A DNA stretch of 64,000 nt from Arcticibacter tournemirensis (GCF_006716645.1 NZ_VFPL01000001.1:2418001-2482000); one strand, 5' to 3'. Shown: positions 26,298 to 35,085, counted from the first letter of the stretch. Notes: generated by a model not told the origin, from the letters alone. Numbers and translations: made by a program.

Positions 26298-26969
26298 CTA
26301 ACTCCCTCTTTTTCCAAATATAGTGCTTCCTACGCGGATCATTGTGCTGCCCTGTTTTATCGCCTCCTTATAATCTGATGACATGCCCATGGAGACTTCT
26401 TTAAAGTGGTCCTGGTTTCTGAAGAACGAGTGTTTGAGGCCTGTAAAGAAAGTCCGAAGCTCATAAAACTCATCTTTGATCTGCTTTTCATTGTCTGTAT
26501 TGGTTGCTATACCCATTACGCCTGTGATCCTGATATGTTTCAATTCTGCAAACTCGTCAGACCGAAGCAATTCTATAGCTTCATCAAAGCCCAGACCGAA
26601 TTTTGTTTCTTCGTCGGCAATATAGATCTGAAGGAGGCAGTCGATCACGCGGTTATTCTTCGATGCTTGTTTATCAATCTCCTTCAGCAGCTTTAGGCTG
26701 TCGACAGAGTGAATAAGATGTATGAAAGGAGCAATATATTTTACCTTATTGGTTTGCAAATGTCCGATAAGATGCCACTCAATATCTTTGGGGAGGTGTT
26801 CGTATTTGTCAGCCAGTTCCTGCACCTGATTCTCACCAAATACCCGCTGTCCGGCGTTATAGGCTTCCATAATCTCTTCTTCAGATTTGGTTTTGGAAAC
26901 CGCTATAAGCTTTACGTGTAAACGCTCTACTTCATTCTTTAATTCTGTCAAGTTGGCTGCAATGCTCAT
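26298..26969 (-). CDS. yggS: YggS/PROSC-family PLP homeostasis protein
   Basis: 223 residues, normal length. This single-domain alanine-racemase-fold protein binds pyridoxal phosphate without catalysis and buffers vitamin B6 and amino-acid pools. Lys26 in LIAVSKTKS is the expected PLP lysine. GENQVQELADKYE, WHLIGHLQTNK, and SMGMSSDYKEAIKQGSTMIRVG are diagnostic. It is divergent from the DUF4296 lipoprotein with only 41 bases between the start codons, so the two share a compact promoter region. Confidence 0.94.
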   Translation of the reverse strand: MSIAANLTELKNEVERLHVKLIAVSKTKSEEEIMEAYNAGQRVFGENQVQELADKYEHLPKDIEWHLIGHLQTNKVKYIAPFIHLIHSVDSLKLLKEIDKQASKNNRVIDCLLQIYIADEETKFGLGFDEAIELLRSDEFAELKHIRITGVMGIATNTDNEKQIKDEFYELRTFFTGLKHSFFRNQDHFKEVSMGMSSDYKEAIKQGSTMIRVGSTIFGKRGS

Positions 26970-27010
26970 TTATATGTATTTTTAACGCGAATTCACGGCT
27001 AAATTAATAA

Positions 27011-27583
27011 ATGAAGCGTTTACTGGCATTGTTTTTTCTGATCAATTTTTTTTCTGCCTGCAGTTGGGATGATGTTCCCGACGGAATTATTAAGCAGGAT
27101 GAGATGATTAATGTATTAATTGATATTCATCTTGCAGACGGTTATGCTTCTGTTTATTATGCTGATTCGAGCAGGGGGACGGTAGATGCCATGTACCGGT
27201 CGGTCTATAAGAAATATGATACGGACTCTGTTCAGGTTCGAAAAAGCCTCCAGTATTATACAAGGCATCCCGATAAGCTGCAACTGATGTACGAACAAGT
27301 TAATGACAGCCTGAAACGAATAGATGCTGAGGCAAGGGCAGTAGATGAAAAGAGATTCAAAGCAGAGCAGCAGAAACTGAAGGACTCTTTAATGATGAAG
27401 GAGGAATTGAAACGTGACTCTATTAACAAAGGATTCAGGATCGATACATTGCCGTACTGGCCGTTTAACAAGTTCATCGTTAAGAAAGATACCACAAGCA
27501 GGAAACGTAATATGGTAGCTGGGCCGCCAGCAGATACACTTCTGAGGCCGGCACGTCCGCTACGAAAAATATCAGCACAATAA
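27011..27583 (+). CDS. DUF4296 lipoprotein
   Basis: 190 residues. The signal peptide ends in FFSAC (Cys17), giving a lipoprotein. The core DGIIKQDEMINVLIDIHLAD, then a Tyr-rich segment and YKKYDTDSVQVRKSLQYYTRHP, is the DUF4296 domain (about residues 22-110), found mainly in Bacteroidota. The tail is charged and low in complexity. Function is unknown. It is 29 bases upstream of mutS2 and probably co-transcribed, a neighbourhood with no obvious functional meaning. Confidence 0.82.
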   Translation: MKRLLALFFLINFFSACSWDDVPDGIIKQDEMINVLIDIHLADGYASVYYADSSRGTVDAMYRSVYKKYDTDSVQVRKSLQYYTRHPDKLQLMYEQVNDSLKRIDAEARAVDEKRFKAEQQKLKDSLMMKEELKRDSINKGFRIDTLPYWPFNKFIVKKDTTSRKRNMVAGPPADTLLRPARPLRKISAQ

Positions 27584-27612
27584 GGAAAAGACGAAGGAAG
27601 GAAGAAGACTGA

Positions 27613-29979
27613 ATGATTTACCCGCAAAACGCATTAGATAAACTTGGATTTACTGAGATAAAGTCGCTCATCAAATCGCATTGCCTTAGTGACATGGGCG
27701 TGCAGATGGTAGACCGGATGCAGTTGATGACGAGTTATGAAAACATAAATAAGTTCTTACGCCAAACACGCGAGTTTAAGGAGATCCTCGAAAATGATTC
27801 TCCTCTGCCTATCAGGCATTTGTTTGATATAAAGTCGCTCGCCGAGAAGATCAGGGTAGAAGGCGCATTCTTAAGTGAAGCGGAGTTTCACCAGGTGCTC
27901 CTGTCGTTGCAGACGGTGTTCTCCGTTATCAGCTATTTTAATGAGAGGGAAGGGCGGTATCCCAACCTTGAAGCTCTTTTTGAGCATCTCCAGATCGAAA
28001 AAAAGATTATAAAGAGTATTGAGTTTGTGATTGACGAAAAGGGCAAGATACGCCCTAACGCGTCGCCGGAGTTACAGAATATTATTTCGGGAATCGCTAA
28101 AGCCGAGCAGGAGGCCCGTAAAAGAATAGATCATATTTTTAAGAACGCTCAAAACAGTGGCTGGACAGCCGACGGTTCGTTAACCATCCGCGACGGACGT
28201 ATATGTATCCCTCTGCTGGCTGAAAATAAGCGGAAAATAAAAGGGTTTGTACATGACGAATCAGCTTCGGGGCAGACGGTGTACCTCGAGCCGGAGGAGG
28301 TATTTCAGCTCAATAACCAGGTCCGGGATCTTGAGTTTGAAAAGCGTCGTGAGATTGTGAAGATATTAACGGCGCTCAGCAGCGAGCTAAGGCCTTATGT
28401 CCCTTTATTGCTGTCGTACCACGGTCTGTTAACCAAGCTCGACTTTGTACGGGCTAAGGCTATGTTCGCGATAGAGACCGAAGGCGACATGCCGCAGCTC
28501 AGCACACAACCCGAACTAAGGCTGGTGAATGCACGTCATCCACTGCTTTTTCTTAACTTAAAAAAAGAGGGGCAAACTGTTGTTCCTTTAAATATAAGCA
28601 TCGACGAGCAGCAGCGGATCATCGTAGTATCTGGTCCGAATGCAGGGGGAAAGTCGGTTTGTATGAAAACGGTAGGCCTGCTTCAGATCATGGTCCAGGC
28701 GGGATTGCTCATACCGGTTGACGAAAGCTCGAAGGTGGGCATCTTTAAACAGATATTTGCGGACATTGGTGATGACCAGTCTATCGAAAGCGATCTCAGT
28801 ACTTATAGTGCACATTTGTCGAAGATGAAATACTTCGTCGAAAATTCGGGCGGGAAAACGCTGATCCTGATCGATGAGTTTGGAACCGGGACGGATCCGC
28901 AGTTCGGCGGACCGATAGCAGAAGCGGTTCTTGAAACGCTGAACAGGAAAAGGGTGAGGGGAGTGATCACCACGCATTATTCGAACCTGAAAGTATTTGC
29001 AAATGCTGCCGAAGGGCTTGAGAACGCATCTATGATGTTTAATAATCTCGAGATGCAGCCCCTTTATATTCTGGAGATGGGGAAACCGGGCAGTTCTTAC
29101 GCCTTTGAGATTGCTCAGAAAATAGGTTTGCCTCCGCATGTACTAAATGCTGCAAAAAGCAAGATCGGCGTACACCAGAAGAGAGTGGATACACTGCTGG
29201 TAGACCTCGAAAGAGATAAGAAGGAGCTCCTTGAGACGCGTGTAGCGGTTGAAAAGCAGCAAAGACGGGTAAATATGCTGATGGAGGAGAACGAGAAGCT
29301 GAAAAGCTATCTTGAAGAGAACCGTAAAGCTATTTTAAAGGATGCCAAGAAGGAAGCGCAGAGTATCATTCTCAACGCTAACAAGCTTGTTGAGAATACG
29401 ATTTCCGAAATAAAACAAAATAAGGCGGATAAGGAGCATACGCAGCAGCTCAGGCAAAACCTGCGGAAGGAACTAGAGAAGCATGCGGAAAAGAAAGAGG
29501 TGCCGGCGCAAACGATTGAAGCAGCGCCAACAGAACTTGCTGCCGGTGATTGGGTGAAGCTGACAGATTCTGAAACGATCGGACAGATTATCGATGTTAC
29601 AAAGGAAAACGTGATCCTGGCCATTGGCGACCTCAGGTCGGTAGTAAAAAGGAAGCGTGTACAGAAGATTGCTAAGAAGGAAGTGCCAAAAGAGATCCGC
29701 AGATCATACTCATCAGGGATTACAGAGGACCTTGCTCAATTCAGGCCTGAAATTGATATACGGGGAATGCGGGGGGAGGAAGCATTGTATGAGATTGAAA
29801 AGTATCTCGACAAGGCGCTGATGATGGGATTTTCAAACCTCCGGATCATCCATGGAAAGGGCGACGGCATCCTGAGAAAATTGGTGCGTGACTATCTACG
29901 GAAGTATTCACATGTTTCACGCATGGAAGATGAACATCCCGACCGCGGCGGCGACGGAATTACGAATGTATACCTTTAG
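27613..29979 (+). CDS. mutS2: MutS2 ATPase/endonuclease with Smr domain
   Basis: 788 residues. MutS2 has the MutS core and clamp but no mismatch-recognition domain; it acts on branched DNA or on collided ribosomes, depending on the species. Walker A VSGPNAGGKSVCMK is near residue 340, Walker B TLILIDEFGTGTDP near 420, followed by the switch THYSNLKVFA. A long coiled coil (about 515-640) leads to the C-terminal Smr nuclease domain, EIDIRGMRGEEALYEIEKYL and LRIIHGKGDGILRKLV. All expected motifs are intact. The stop runs straight into a heptad repeat array. Confidence 0.95.
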   Translation: MIYPQNALDKLGFTEIKSLIKSHCLSDMGVQMVDRMQLMTSYENINKFLRQTREFKEILENDSPLPIRHLFDIKSLAEKIRVEGAFLSEAEFHQVLLSLQTVFSVISYFNEREGRYPNLEALFEHLQIEKKIIKSIEFVIDEKGKIRPNASPELQNIISGIAKAEQEARKRIDHIFKNAQNSGWTADGSLTIRDGRICIPLLAENKRKIKGFVHDESASGQTVYLEPEEVFQLNNQVRDLEFEKRREIVKILTALSSELRPYVPLLLSYHGLLTKLDFVRAKAMFAIETEGDMPQLSTQPELRLVNARHPLLFLNLKKEGQTVVPLNISIDEQQRIIVVSGPNAGGKSVCMKTVGLLQIMVQAGLLIPVDESSKVGIFKQIFADIGDDQSIESDLSTYSAHLSKMKYFVENSGGKTLILIDEFGTGTDPQFGGPIAEAVLETLNRKRVRGVITTHYSNLKVFANAAEGLENASMMFNNLEMQPLYILEMGKPGSSYAFEIAQKIGLPPHVLNAAKSKIGVHQKRVDTLLVDLERDKKELLETRVAVEKQQRRVNMLMEENEKLKSYLEENRKAILKDAKKEAQSIILNANKLVENTISEIKQNKADKEHTQQLRQNLRKELEKHAEKKEVPAQTIEAAPTELAAGDWVKLTDSETIGQIIDVTKENVILAIGDLRSVVKRKRVQKIAKKEVPKEIRRSYSSGITEDLAQFRPEIDIRGMRGEEALYEIEKYLDKALMMGFSNLRIIHGKGDGILRKLVRDYLRKYSHVSRMEDEHPDRGGDGITNVYL

Positions 29980-30126
29980 AGTTTAGAGTTGAGAGTTGAG
30001 AGTTGAGAGTTTAGAGTTTAGAGTTGAAAGTTGAAAGTTGTGAGTTGCAGGTTGTGGGCCAAAAAGTTTCTCCAGGTTTCATAACTCATAACCCCTAACT
30101 TTCAACGCCTGCAACCCGCAACTCAC
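29978..30126. repeat. GAGTTGA-type heptanucleotide array with complementary right arm
   Basis: After the mutS2 stop, GAGTTGA/GAGTTTA/AAGTTGA units repeat with a 7-base period for about 60 bases. Then GTGAGTTGCAGGTTG (30040-30054) is matched at 14 of 15 positions by the complement of CAACCCGCAACTCAC (30112-30126). It separates the convergent mutS2 and PPOX genes, and the stem could act as a two-way terminator. Confidence 0.75.
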
Positions 30127-30136
30127 GTCCTTCTAC

Positions 30137-30670
30137 TTAAAATTCTATTTTCTTGTTTTCGCCCTCTACGTGGGGGTTTCCGGCAAGGGTGTTTTTTACC
30201 AGGGATATAATTTGTGATACCAGGAGATCCGGGGTGTCCCAGTATTCAGCTTCTTCAGGAACGATTTTTAAAAGGCATAGATTAGGGTCGGTCTTTCCAT
30301 AAGGAAACCACACCTGGTAGCGATCGCTCCAAAGCTGCTCTATTTTAACAGGGTCGGTTGTTACAGTTGCCGTGCCGTTCACGGTGATATAGAGGTCGGT
30401 GTCGGGCTGGCTATAATTGAGAACCACCTGTGGGTTTGCTTCTATATTTGAAACTTTCCGCGAATCTTTTGATGCAAACATCCATATGAGCCCATCGTCT
30501 TCGATTTCGAAGGTGTACATAGGCCTGCTTTCAAGTTTTCCCGCGGCATCGCTGGTAGTAAGCATCGCGATCTTGATGTGGCCTATCTTGTCAGACAGCT
30601 CTCTTACTTTCTTTATGAATTCTATTTCTTCTAACTGGCCTTTAACCGTCGTTGCAGTGAGTTTTGTCAT
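30137..30670 (-). CDS. Pyridoxamine 5'-phosphate oxidase-like (general stress) protein
   Basis: 177 residues with the split-barrel flavin-binding fold of the PPOX superfamily, general stress protein 26 branch. Recognisable parts: KIGHIKIAMLTTSDAAGKL, SRPMYTFEIEDDGLIWMFAS, SRKVSNIEANPQVVLNYS, and WFPYGKTDPNLCLLKIVP. Such proteins bind FMN, FAD or F420; the substrate is unknown. It is monocistronic, flanked on both sides by repeat arrays (29978 and 30736). Confidence 0.85.
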   Translation of the reverse strand: MTKLTATTVKGQLEEIEFIKKVRELSDKIGHIKIAMLTTSDAAGKLESRPMYTFEIEDDGLIWMFASKDSRKVSNIEANPQVVLNYSQPDTDLYITVNGTATVTTDPVKIEQLWSDRYQVWFPYGKTDPNLCLLKIVPEEAEYWDTPDLLVSQIISLVKNTLAGNPHVEGENKKIEF

Positions 30671-30735
30671 GGTAGTAAGTTTTGCATAATTAGAATATGC
30701 GAAAAGCTGTTTTTGTTTAGGGAAAGTTGAATAAG

Positions 30736-30900
30736 GTATCTGGTATCAAGATTCAAGTATCAAGTATCAAGTATCAAGTATCAAGATTCAAGTATCAAGA
30801 GATTGCGGCTATAAGTTTTTCTATGCCAGTGCGAACAAGCGATAATATGTTGCTTTGTCTTGATACTTGTTACTTGATACTTGATACCAGATACTAACTA
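30736..30900. repeat. AGTATCA heptanucleotide array with inverted right arm
   Basis: The left arm (about 30736-30800) contains a near-perfect tandem run of AGTATCA units at a strict 7-base period, broken by two AGATTCA variants. The right arm (30859-30900) carries the complement (TTGATACTTG units). About 60 bases of unique sequence separate them. It lies in the gap between two minus-strand genes. Confidence 0.8.
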
Positions 30901-30907
30901 CCAGACA

Positions 30908-31186
30908 CTATTTCTTGTCCGAATGTCCGAGACTTTTATCAGGGGCCACTATGTCGCGTATGAGTTGCTTCAGTTCTTTGATTTCAGGGAAGCGGCTTTC
31001 CGTTTCGCGGTCAAAAACGGGTGTTTCATTTACCCTGATCTGGTAGGTTCCGCTAACGTCACTTGGCTGTAGCAAAACGCCGTGCAGCTCCTCCGAAAAA
31101 GTAGTGAGAAGTTCCTGGGCCATATAGGCTGCGCGCAGCATCCAGCCGCAACGAGGGCAATATTCGATTGTTATCTGTGGTTTCAT
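30908..31186 (-). CDS. SelT/SelW/SelH-family (Rdx) selenoprotein-like protein
   Basis: 92 residues. The N-terminal ITIEYCPRCGWMLRAAYMAQELL holds the C-x-x-C redox motif of the Rdx family, with cysteine in place of selenocysteine. FSEELHGVLLQPSDVSGTYQIRVNE and the FPEIKELKQLIRD tail are typical. These thioredoxin-like proteins probably act in redox control. It is the last gene of a tight minus-strand run of three (gaps of 6 and 13 bases). Confidence 0.88.
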   Translation of the reverse strand: MKPQITIEYCPRCGWMLRAAYMAQELLTTFSEELHGVLLQPSDVSGTYQIRVNETPVFDRETESRFPEIKELKQLIRDIVAPDKSLGHSDKK

Positions 31187-31192
31187 AAGCTG

Positions 31193-31573
31193 CTAATTGA
31201 TGATTGTTAATGTGCTTGCTGTTAAACGCAGATATTCATTCTGCAGTTCATGGACGTATTTTATGTTAACTGAATCAGGGTGATCAAGCCGTCCTTCGTT
31301 GTTTTTCGACAGGTATGAAGCAGCACCTCTGCTATCCGACCAATAACCTGTGGACATGCCGGGAGTATAGCCAGCTTTCATCAGCCAATCGTCTGATATT
31401 GGCACAGGCGTTATTTCCACGGGCTTAAGTCTGAAAAGATATCCCTTACGGGGACTGATCATTTCGCAGATAACCGTAGAATGCTGGATCTCCTGCACAA
31501 GAAGCAGTCCTTCCTGGTTTTCCCTCGGCTGCACTTTTATCAGATTACCTGGTTTTAACTCGTTAATATCCAT
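31193..31573 (-). CDS. Hypothetical protein, middle gene of a three-gene run
   Basis: 126 residues, no signal peptide or membrane span. It opens MDINELKPGNLIKVQPREN, a short beta-rich segment suggesting an SH3-like or OB-like barrel, followed by ISPRKGYLFRLKPVEITPVPI. The middle (WLMKAGYTPGMSTGYWSDSR) is Gly/Tyr-rich. I do not recognise a named family. Its spacing to the SelW-like gene (6 bases) and to the DUF4268 gene (13 bases) indicates one transcript. Confidence 0.65.
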   Translation of the reverse strand: MDINELKPGNLIKVQPRENQEGLLLVQEIQHSTVICEMISPRKGYLFRLKPVEITPVPISDDWLMKAGYTPGMSTGYWSDSRGAASYLSKNNEGRLDHPDSVNIKYVHELQNEYLRLTASTLTIIN

Positions 31574-31586
31574 GGTTATTTACGGA

Positions 31587-32051
31587 TTAATATCTTAGGG
31601 CATCAAAGCCGTCTTTTACGTCAGACCAAAACCTGTCCAATGCAAAGATACGTGGTTTAAAGAATGAAATAAGCTGTGGCCAGTCGTCCTTGTTGAAAAT
31701 ACTCACGTTCGGCAGCTGCGTATAGATTCTGCTGATTGTTTTGTTATTGTCGTCTTTATCATGAAGTTGCCATTCCCATTCTTCGCCAAGGTATTCGCGC
31801 AGCAGCGGCTTAAACTCCAGAAATTGTTCAAAGAACAGCTCCTGGATGCCTTCATCCACATGGGTGATCTCAATGGCTATCCACGCCAGTTTTTTGTCCG
31901 CCTGCATTCTGAAATACACATGTTTCAGTCCCGTTTTATAATTTACCCAGTTCGTTTTTAACCCTTCAGCCGAACGGTGAGGGGAGACATATTGTCCAAA
32001 AGTAGTCCAGAAAGCCTGTTTTATTTGCGAAGCCTGTTCCCTTGTATACAT
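31587..32051 (-). CDS. DUF4268 domain protein
   Basis: 154 residues. AFWTTFGQYVSPHRSAEG, TNWVNYKTGLKHVYFRMQ, and KLAWIAIEITHVDEGIQELF belong to DUF4268, a small domain of PD-(D/E)XK-like architecture that also occurs at the C terminus of some restriction-related proteins. As a stand-alone protein its function is unknown, and no partner restriction gene is nearby. It is the first gene of the three-gene unit; a TACTTTTG -7 element lies about 44 bases upstream. Confidence 0.8.
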   Translation of the reverse strand: MYTREQASQIKQAFWTTFGQYVSPHRSAEGLKTNWVNYKTGLKHVYFRMQADKKLAWIAIEITHVDEGIQELFFEQFLEFKPLLREYLGEEWEWQLHDKDDNNKTISRIYTQLPNVSIFNKDDWPQLISFFKPRIFALDRFWSDVKDGFDALRY

Positions 32052-32094
32052 TCAACAGAAGTATTTAAATGAATATTTAACACCGCTTTTACTC

Positions 32095-32102
32095 CAAAAG
32101 TA
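32095..32102 (-). promoter_or_regulatory. -7 element for the DUF4268 operon (TACTTTTG)
   Basis: On the minus strand TACTTTTG fits TAnnTTTG. No -33 TTG is found at the right distance. Confidence 0.3.
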
Positions 32103-32549
32103 TCATTTTGCTTAATATAGATCGATGCCTTTAGGGCGTTTTAAGAATTTTTATTGATGATTACCTTGCGACCGACCATTATCTGACCAACAAGTCACCC
32201 GTTTGCAGTCCCCCTGCTCAGTCCTCCGGCGAAACAAAGGGAGCGCATCGCCATTTCCGCAACCAACATAGGCGGAATGTCGAAGGATTTCCGAAGGTGA
32301 TGGCTTCACGGTTAGAACATGGTTACTTTACAATAGATCCCCAGTTTCGGTACGATTATACATACTTAAAATTAATGCTTATTTTAGCTGGATATGTATT
32401 CAAATCGTTACGCACTGATAATAAGCAGGCCGTCCTGATCCTTTTATTGTTATTACACCGTAATAAAAAACGTATATCTCTGTTTTCTTTCTGAAGAGCC
32501 GGTAAAAAAGGCTGATATTTGTAGTTTCTAATTGTCGAATTAACCCAAT
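32103..32549. other. Gene-poor gap with a GC-richer patch
   Basis: No gene is supported here. The stretch about 32160-32320 is visibly richer in G and C than the AT-rich flanks, with short motifs such as CCCCCTGCTCAG and AAGGATTTCCGAAGG. On the minus strand it contains a short open segment that ends quickly. It could be an unrecognised small RNA or a relic; a 65-codon plus-strand frame (32297-32494) does not look like a protein. Confidence 0.5.
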
Positions 32550-32996
32550 ATGAGAAAAATTGTCTTGTTTGTATTAGTAGGGCTCTTAAGCAGCACCCTT
32601 CATGCGCAAATATTAAAACCTGTAAAATGGTCGTATGCCGCCAAACGCGTTAGTAAAACCGAAGCAGTAGTATTAATTAAAGCCACTATTGAGAATGGCT
32701 GGCATATCTATTCGCAGCATGTAGGAGAGGGGGGGCCAATACCGACCAGCTTTACATTCAGTCCGTCTAAAACATACACCGTGCAGGGGAAGACTATCGA
32801 ACCAAAACCGGTAAGTAAATTTGAGAAGACCTTTAATATGAATGTAAGCTACTTTGAAAAGTCTGTAGTTTTCCAGCAGAGGGTAAAACTTAATGCTGCC
32901 CAGGCGGCCGTAAAGGGCAAGCTTGAATTTATGGCATGCGACGATCATCAGTGTCTTCCTCCTGAAGAAGTTGAGTTCAGTATCCCTGTAAAATAA
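32550..32996 (+). CDS. DsbD N-terminal-domain protein (periplasmic DsbD-alpha-like)
   Basis: 148 residues with a cleavable signal peptide (ends LLSSTLHAQ). The mature part VKWSYAAKRVSKTEAVVLIKATIENGWHIYS and the closing FMACDDHQCLPPEEVEFSIPV match the immunoglobulin-like N-terminal domain of DsbD, including the paired Cys (C-x4-C, CDDHQC). In E. coli this domain is fused to the transmembrane part; here it is a separate gene 11 bases upstream of the membrane protein. Together they would carry electrons from cytoplasmic thioredoxin to periplasmic partners. Confidence 0.87.
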   Translation: MRKIVLFVLVGLLSSTLHAQILKPVKWSYAAKRVSKTEAVVLIKATIENGWHIYSQHVGEGGPIPTSFTFSPSKTYTVQGKTIEPKPVSKFEKTFNMNVSYFEKSVVFQQRVKLNAAQAAVKGKLEFMACDDHQCLPPEEVEFSIPVK

Positions 32997-33007
32997 TTGT
33001 TTTACGG

Positions 33008-34690
33008 ATGAGATTATTACGATATTTAGTTGTCTTTATGATTCTTGCGGTAAATTCTGCAAGTATGGTACAGGCGCAGGATACTGCCGGTGCTATCCCG
33101 GTGGATGATATAGAATTTACTGATATTGCTGAAGCTCCTGCCGATGGTACGGGCAGTGCAGTAACCGACACGGATACTGTTAAGGCTGCCAAAGCAACGC
33201 AGACGGTGTCTGCGGTCAGTGCACCGGCAGATAAATCCGCGGAGCAGCAGTCGCTCTGGCTTATATTTATTGCAGGTTTTGCCTGGGGACTGGCGGCTAT
33301 AATTATGCCGTGCATATTTCCGATGCTTCCACTGACGGTGAGCTATTTTACCAAGAGCGCCGACAGCAGAAGGCAGGCAGTAAGTAAGGCTATTTTATAC
33401 GGCATTTCCATTATAGTTATCTATGTAGTATTTGGATTGCTGATAACGGTGATTTTTGGAGCGGACACCCTGAACGATCTCTCTACAAACGGAATATTTA
33501 ATTTCGCGTTTTTTCTCCTTCTGTTAGTTTTCGCGGCCTCGTTTCTGGGTGCGTTTGAAATAACCCTTCCATCATCATGGGCCAATAAGCTCGATTCCAA
33601 GGCCGACAACAAAGGTCTGTCGGGGATTTTCTTTATGGCTGCTACGCTTGCGCTGGTATCTTTTTCGTGTACAGGGCCGCTTATTGGAACCCTTTTGGTG
33701 CAGGCCGCCAGCATGGGTGCTCTTTTGGGGCCGGCTGTCGGAATGTTTGGTTTTTCGCTGGCCCTGGCCATCCCTTTCGCAGTGCTGGCTATGTTTCCAT
33801 CTATGCTTAAGTCGCTACCCAGATCGGGCGGCTGGCTCAATAGCGTGAAAGTTGTACTGGGATTCCTTGAGCTTGGTTTTGCGTTGAAGTTCCTTTCGAA
33901 TGTTGATCTGGCCTACCACTGGAACTGGTTTGACAGAGAGGTATTTCTTTCACTCTGGATTGTTATCGCAGTGATGATGGGATTCTATCTTCTTGGAAAA
34001 CTAAAATTTGCACATGATACAGAGTTAAGCTTCATATCTATTCCCCGCATCTTCTTGTCGGTTATTGTATTTGCTTTCGCCATTTATCTGGTGCCCGGGT
34101 TATGGGGAGCTCCGCTTACATCTGTTTCGGCATACCTGCCCCCTCAAAGCACGCAGGATTTTGATCTTTACACAGCCAGCCTAAGTGGCGGCGGCTCGGG
34201 ACAAACGGCAAAATCTGGTTCGAAGCATAAATATGCCGATCTGTTCCATGCACCTTTAGGGCTCGATGCATTCTTCGACTACGAAGAGGGAATGGCATAT
34301 GCTAAGCAGACAGGTAAACCCGTAATGATTGATTTTACCGGACATGCCTGCGTGAATTGCCGTAAAATGGAGACTACGGTATGGCCTGATAAGCAGGTGC
34401 TCAGTCGCCTGCAAAACGACTATGTGCTCATTCAGCTATACGTTGACGATAAAGGTGAGCTTCCTGCAGAAGAACAGTATGTTTCGAAGTTCAGCGGGAA
34501 AAAGATCAAGACGATCGGTAACAAGTGGAGTGATTTTCAGGCGTCGAAGTTCAATGCAAATTCACAGCCTTTTTACGTGCTTCTTGATCATTCAGGTAAA
34601 GTATTAGTACCACCAGTCGGTGCTGATTACGACCCCGCCAGCTATCTTAAATTTTTAGACAGCGGGCTTGCTGCGTTCGGAAAGAAGTAA
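33008..34690 (+). CDS. dsbD: Thiol:disulfide interchange protein DsbD (membrane plus thioredoxin domain)
   Basis: 560 residues. The signal sequence MRLLRYLVVFMILAVNSAS and a low-complexity Ala/Thr/Val linker to about residue 75 are followed by the CcdA-like membrane domain with about eight spans. Its redox cysteines are in IIMPCIFPMLPLTVSYF and SFSCTGPLIGTLL. The C-terminal thioredoxin domain (about 425-560) has GHACVNCRKME, a C-V-N-C active site, and the cis-Pro segment SQPFYVLLD. The N-terminal alpha domain is provided by the upstream gene, so DsbD is split into two adjacent genes. Confidence 0.9.
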   Translation: MRLLRYLVVFMILAVNSASMVQAQDTAGAIPVDDIEFTDIAEAPADGTGSAVTDTDTVKAAKATQTVSAVSAPADKSAEQQSLWLIFIAGFAWGLAAIIMPCIFPMLPLTVSYFTKSADSRRQAVSKAILYGISIIVIYVVFGLLITVIFGADTLNDLSTNGIFNFAFFLLLLVFAASFLGAFEITLPSSWANKLDSKADNKGLSGIFFMAATLALVSFSCTGPLIGTLLVQAASMGALLGPAVGMFGFSLALAIPFAVLAMFPSMLKSLPRSGGWLNSVKVVLGFLELGFALKFLSNVDLAYHWNWFDREVFLSLWIVIAVMMGFYLLGKLKFAHDTELSFISIPRIFLSVIVFAFAIYLVPGLWGAPLTSVSAYLPPQSTQDFDLYTASLSGGGSGQTAKSGSKHKYADLFHAPLGLDAFFDYEEGMAYAKQTGKPVMIDFTGHACVNCRKMETTVWPDKQVLSRLQNDYVLIQLYVDDKGELPAEEQYVSKFSGKKIKTIGNKWSDFQASKFNANSQPFYVLLDHSGKVLVPPVGADYDPASYLKFLDSGLAAFGKK

Positions 34691-34847
34691 GAACGATTGA
34701 AAAAGTAGGCTTCGGATAACAGTACTGCGGCAGTTGAGAGATTGCTAAATGGCATTTTTCTTTAAAAACAGCGTCAATATTGTTAAAATGTTGAAAAAAG
34801 AAGAAATTTTCTCTTTGCGGAGATAAGCACTTATTCGTTTAAAAATA

Positions 34848-34855
34848 TATATTTG
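34848..34855 (+). promoter_or_regulatory. -7 element of the histone-like gene (TATATTTG)
   Basis: TATATTTG matches the -7 consensus and lies 19 bases before the ATG at 34875. A TTTG exists 30 bases upstream, too far for a normal -33, so only the -7 box is supported. Confidence 0.35.
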
Positions 34856-34874
34856 CTGCAAAAGATTTAACATT

Positions 34875-35054
34875 ATGGAAAAATTTAATCAATTAAAAGA
34901 GCTTGTGGCTTCTATGGAAGCAGATGCAGACAAATTTTACAACAAGAACAGCGGCGCTGCAGGTACCCGTGTTCGCAAAGCGTTACAGGAAATTAAAACC
35001 CTGGCACAGGAAATCAGAAACGAAGTAACTGAAATCAAGAATAAAGAAAAATAG
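34875..35054 (+). CDS. Histone H1-like (Hc1-type) DNA-binding protein
   Basis: 59 residues: opens MEKFNQLKELVASMEADADK, then FYNKNSGAAGTRVRKALQEI and KTLAQEIRNEVTEIKNKEK. The repeated helix with Phe/Tyr and the AGTRVRK turn are those of the small Hc1/histone-H1-like proteins common in Bacteroidota, thought to bind DNA or nucleoid structures. It is easily missed because of its size. A clean ATG, a -7 promoter box, and a strong terminator on the other side make it a self-contained unit. Confidence 0.88.
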   Translation: MEKFNQLKELVASMEADADKFYNKNSGAAGTRVRKALQEIKTLAQEIRNEVTEIKNKEK

Positions 35055-35085
35055 TTTTCTTATAGGCTTTAAGCCACCAGAAACG

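Noticed and set aside
30736-30900. CRISPR-like array
   Set aside because: The repeat unit is 7 bases, contiguous and without spacers, and no cas genes are nearby.
32297-32494. 65-codon ORF in the GC-poor/GC-rich gap
   Set aside because: No homology-like pattern, no ribosome site, and it crosses a composition boundary.
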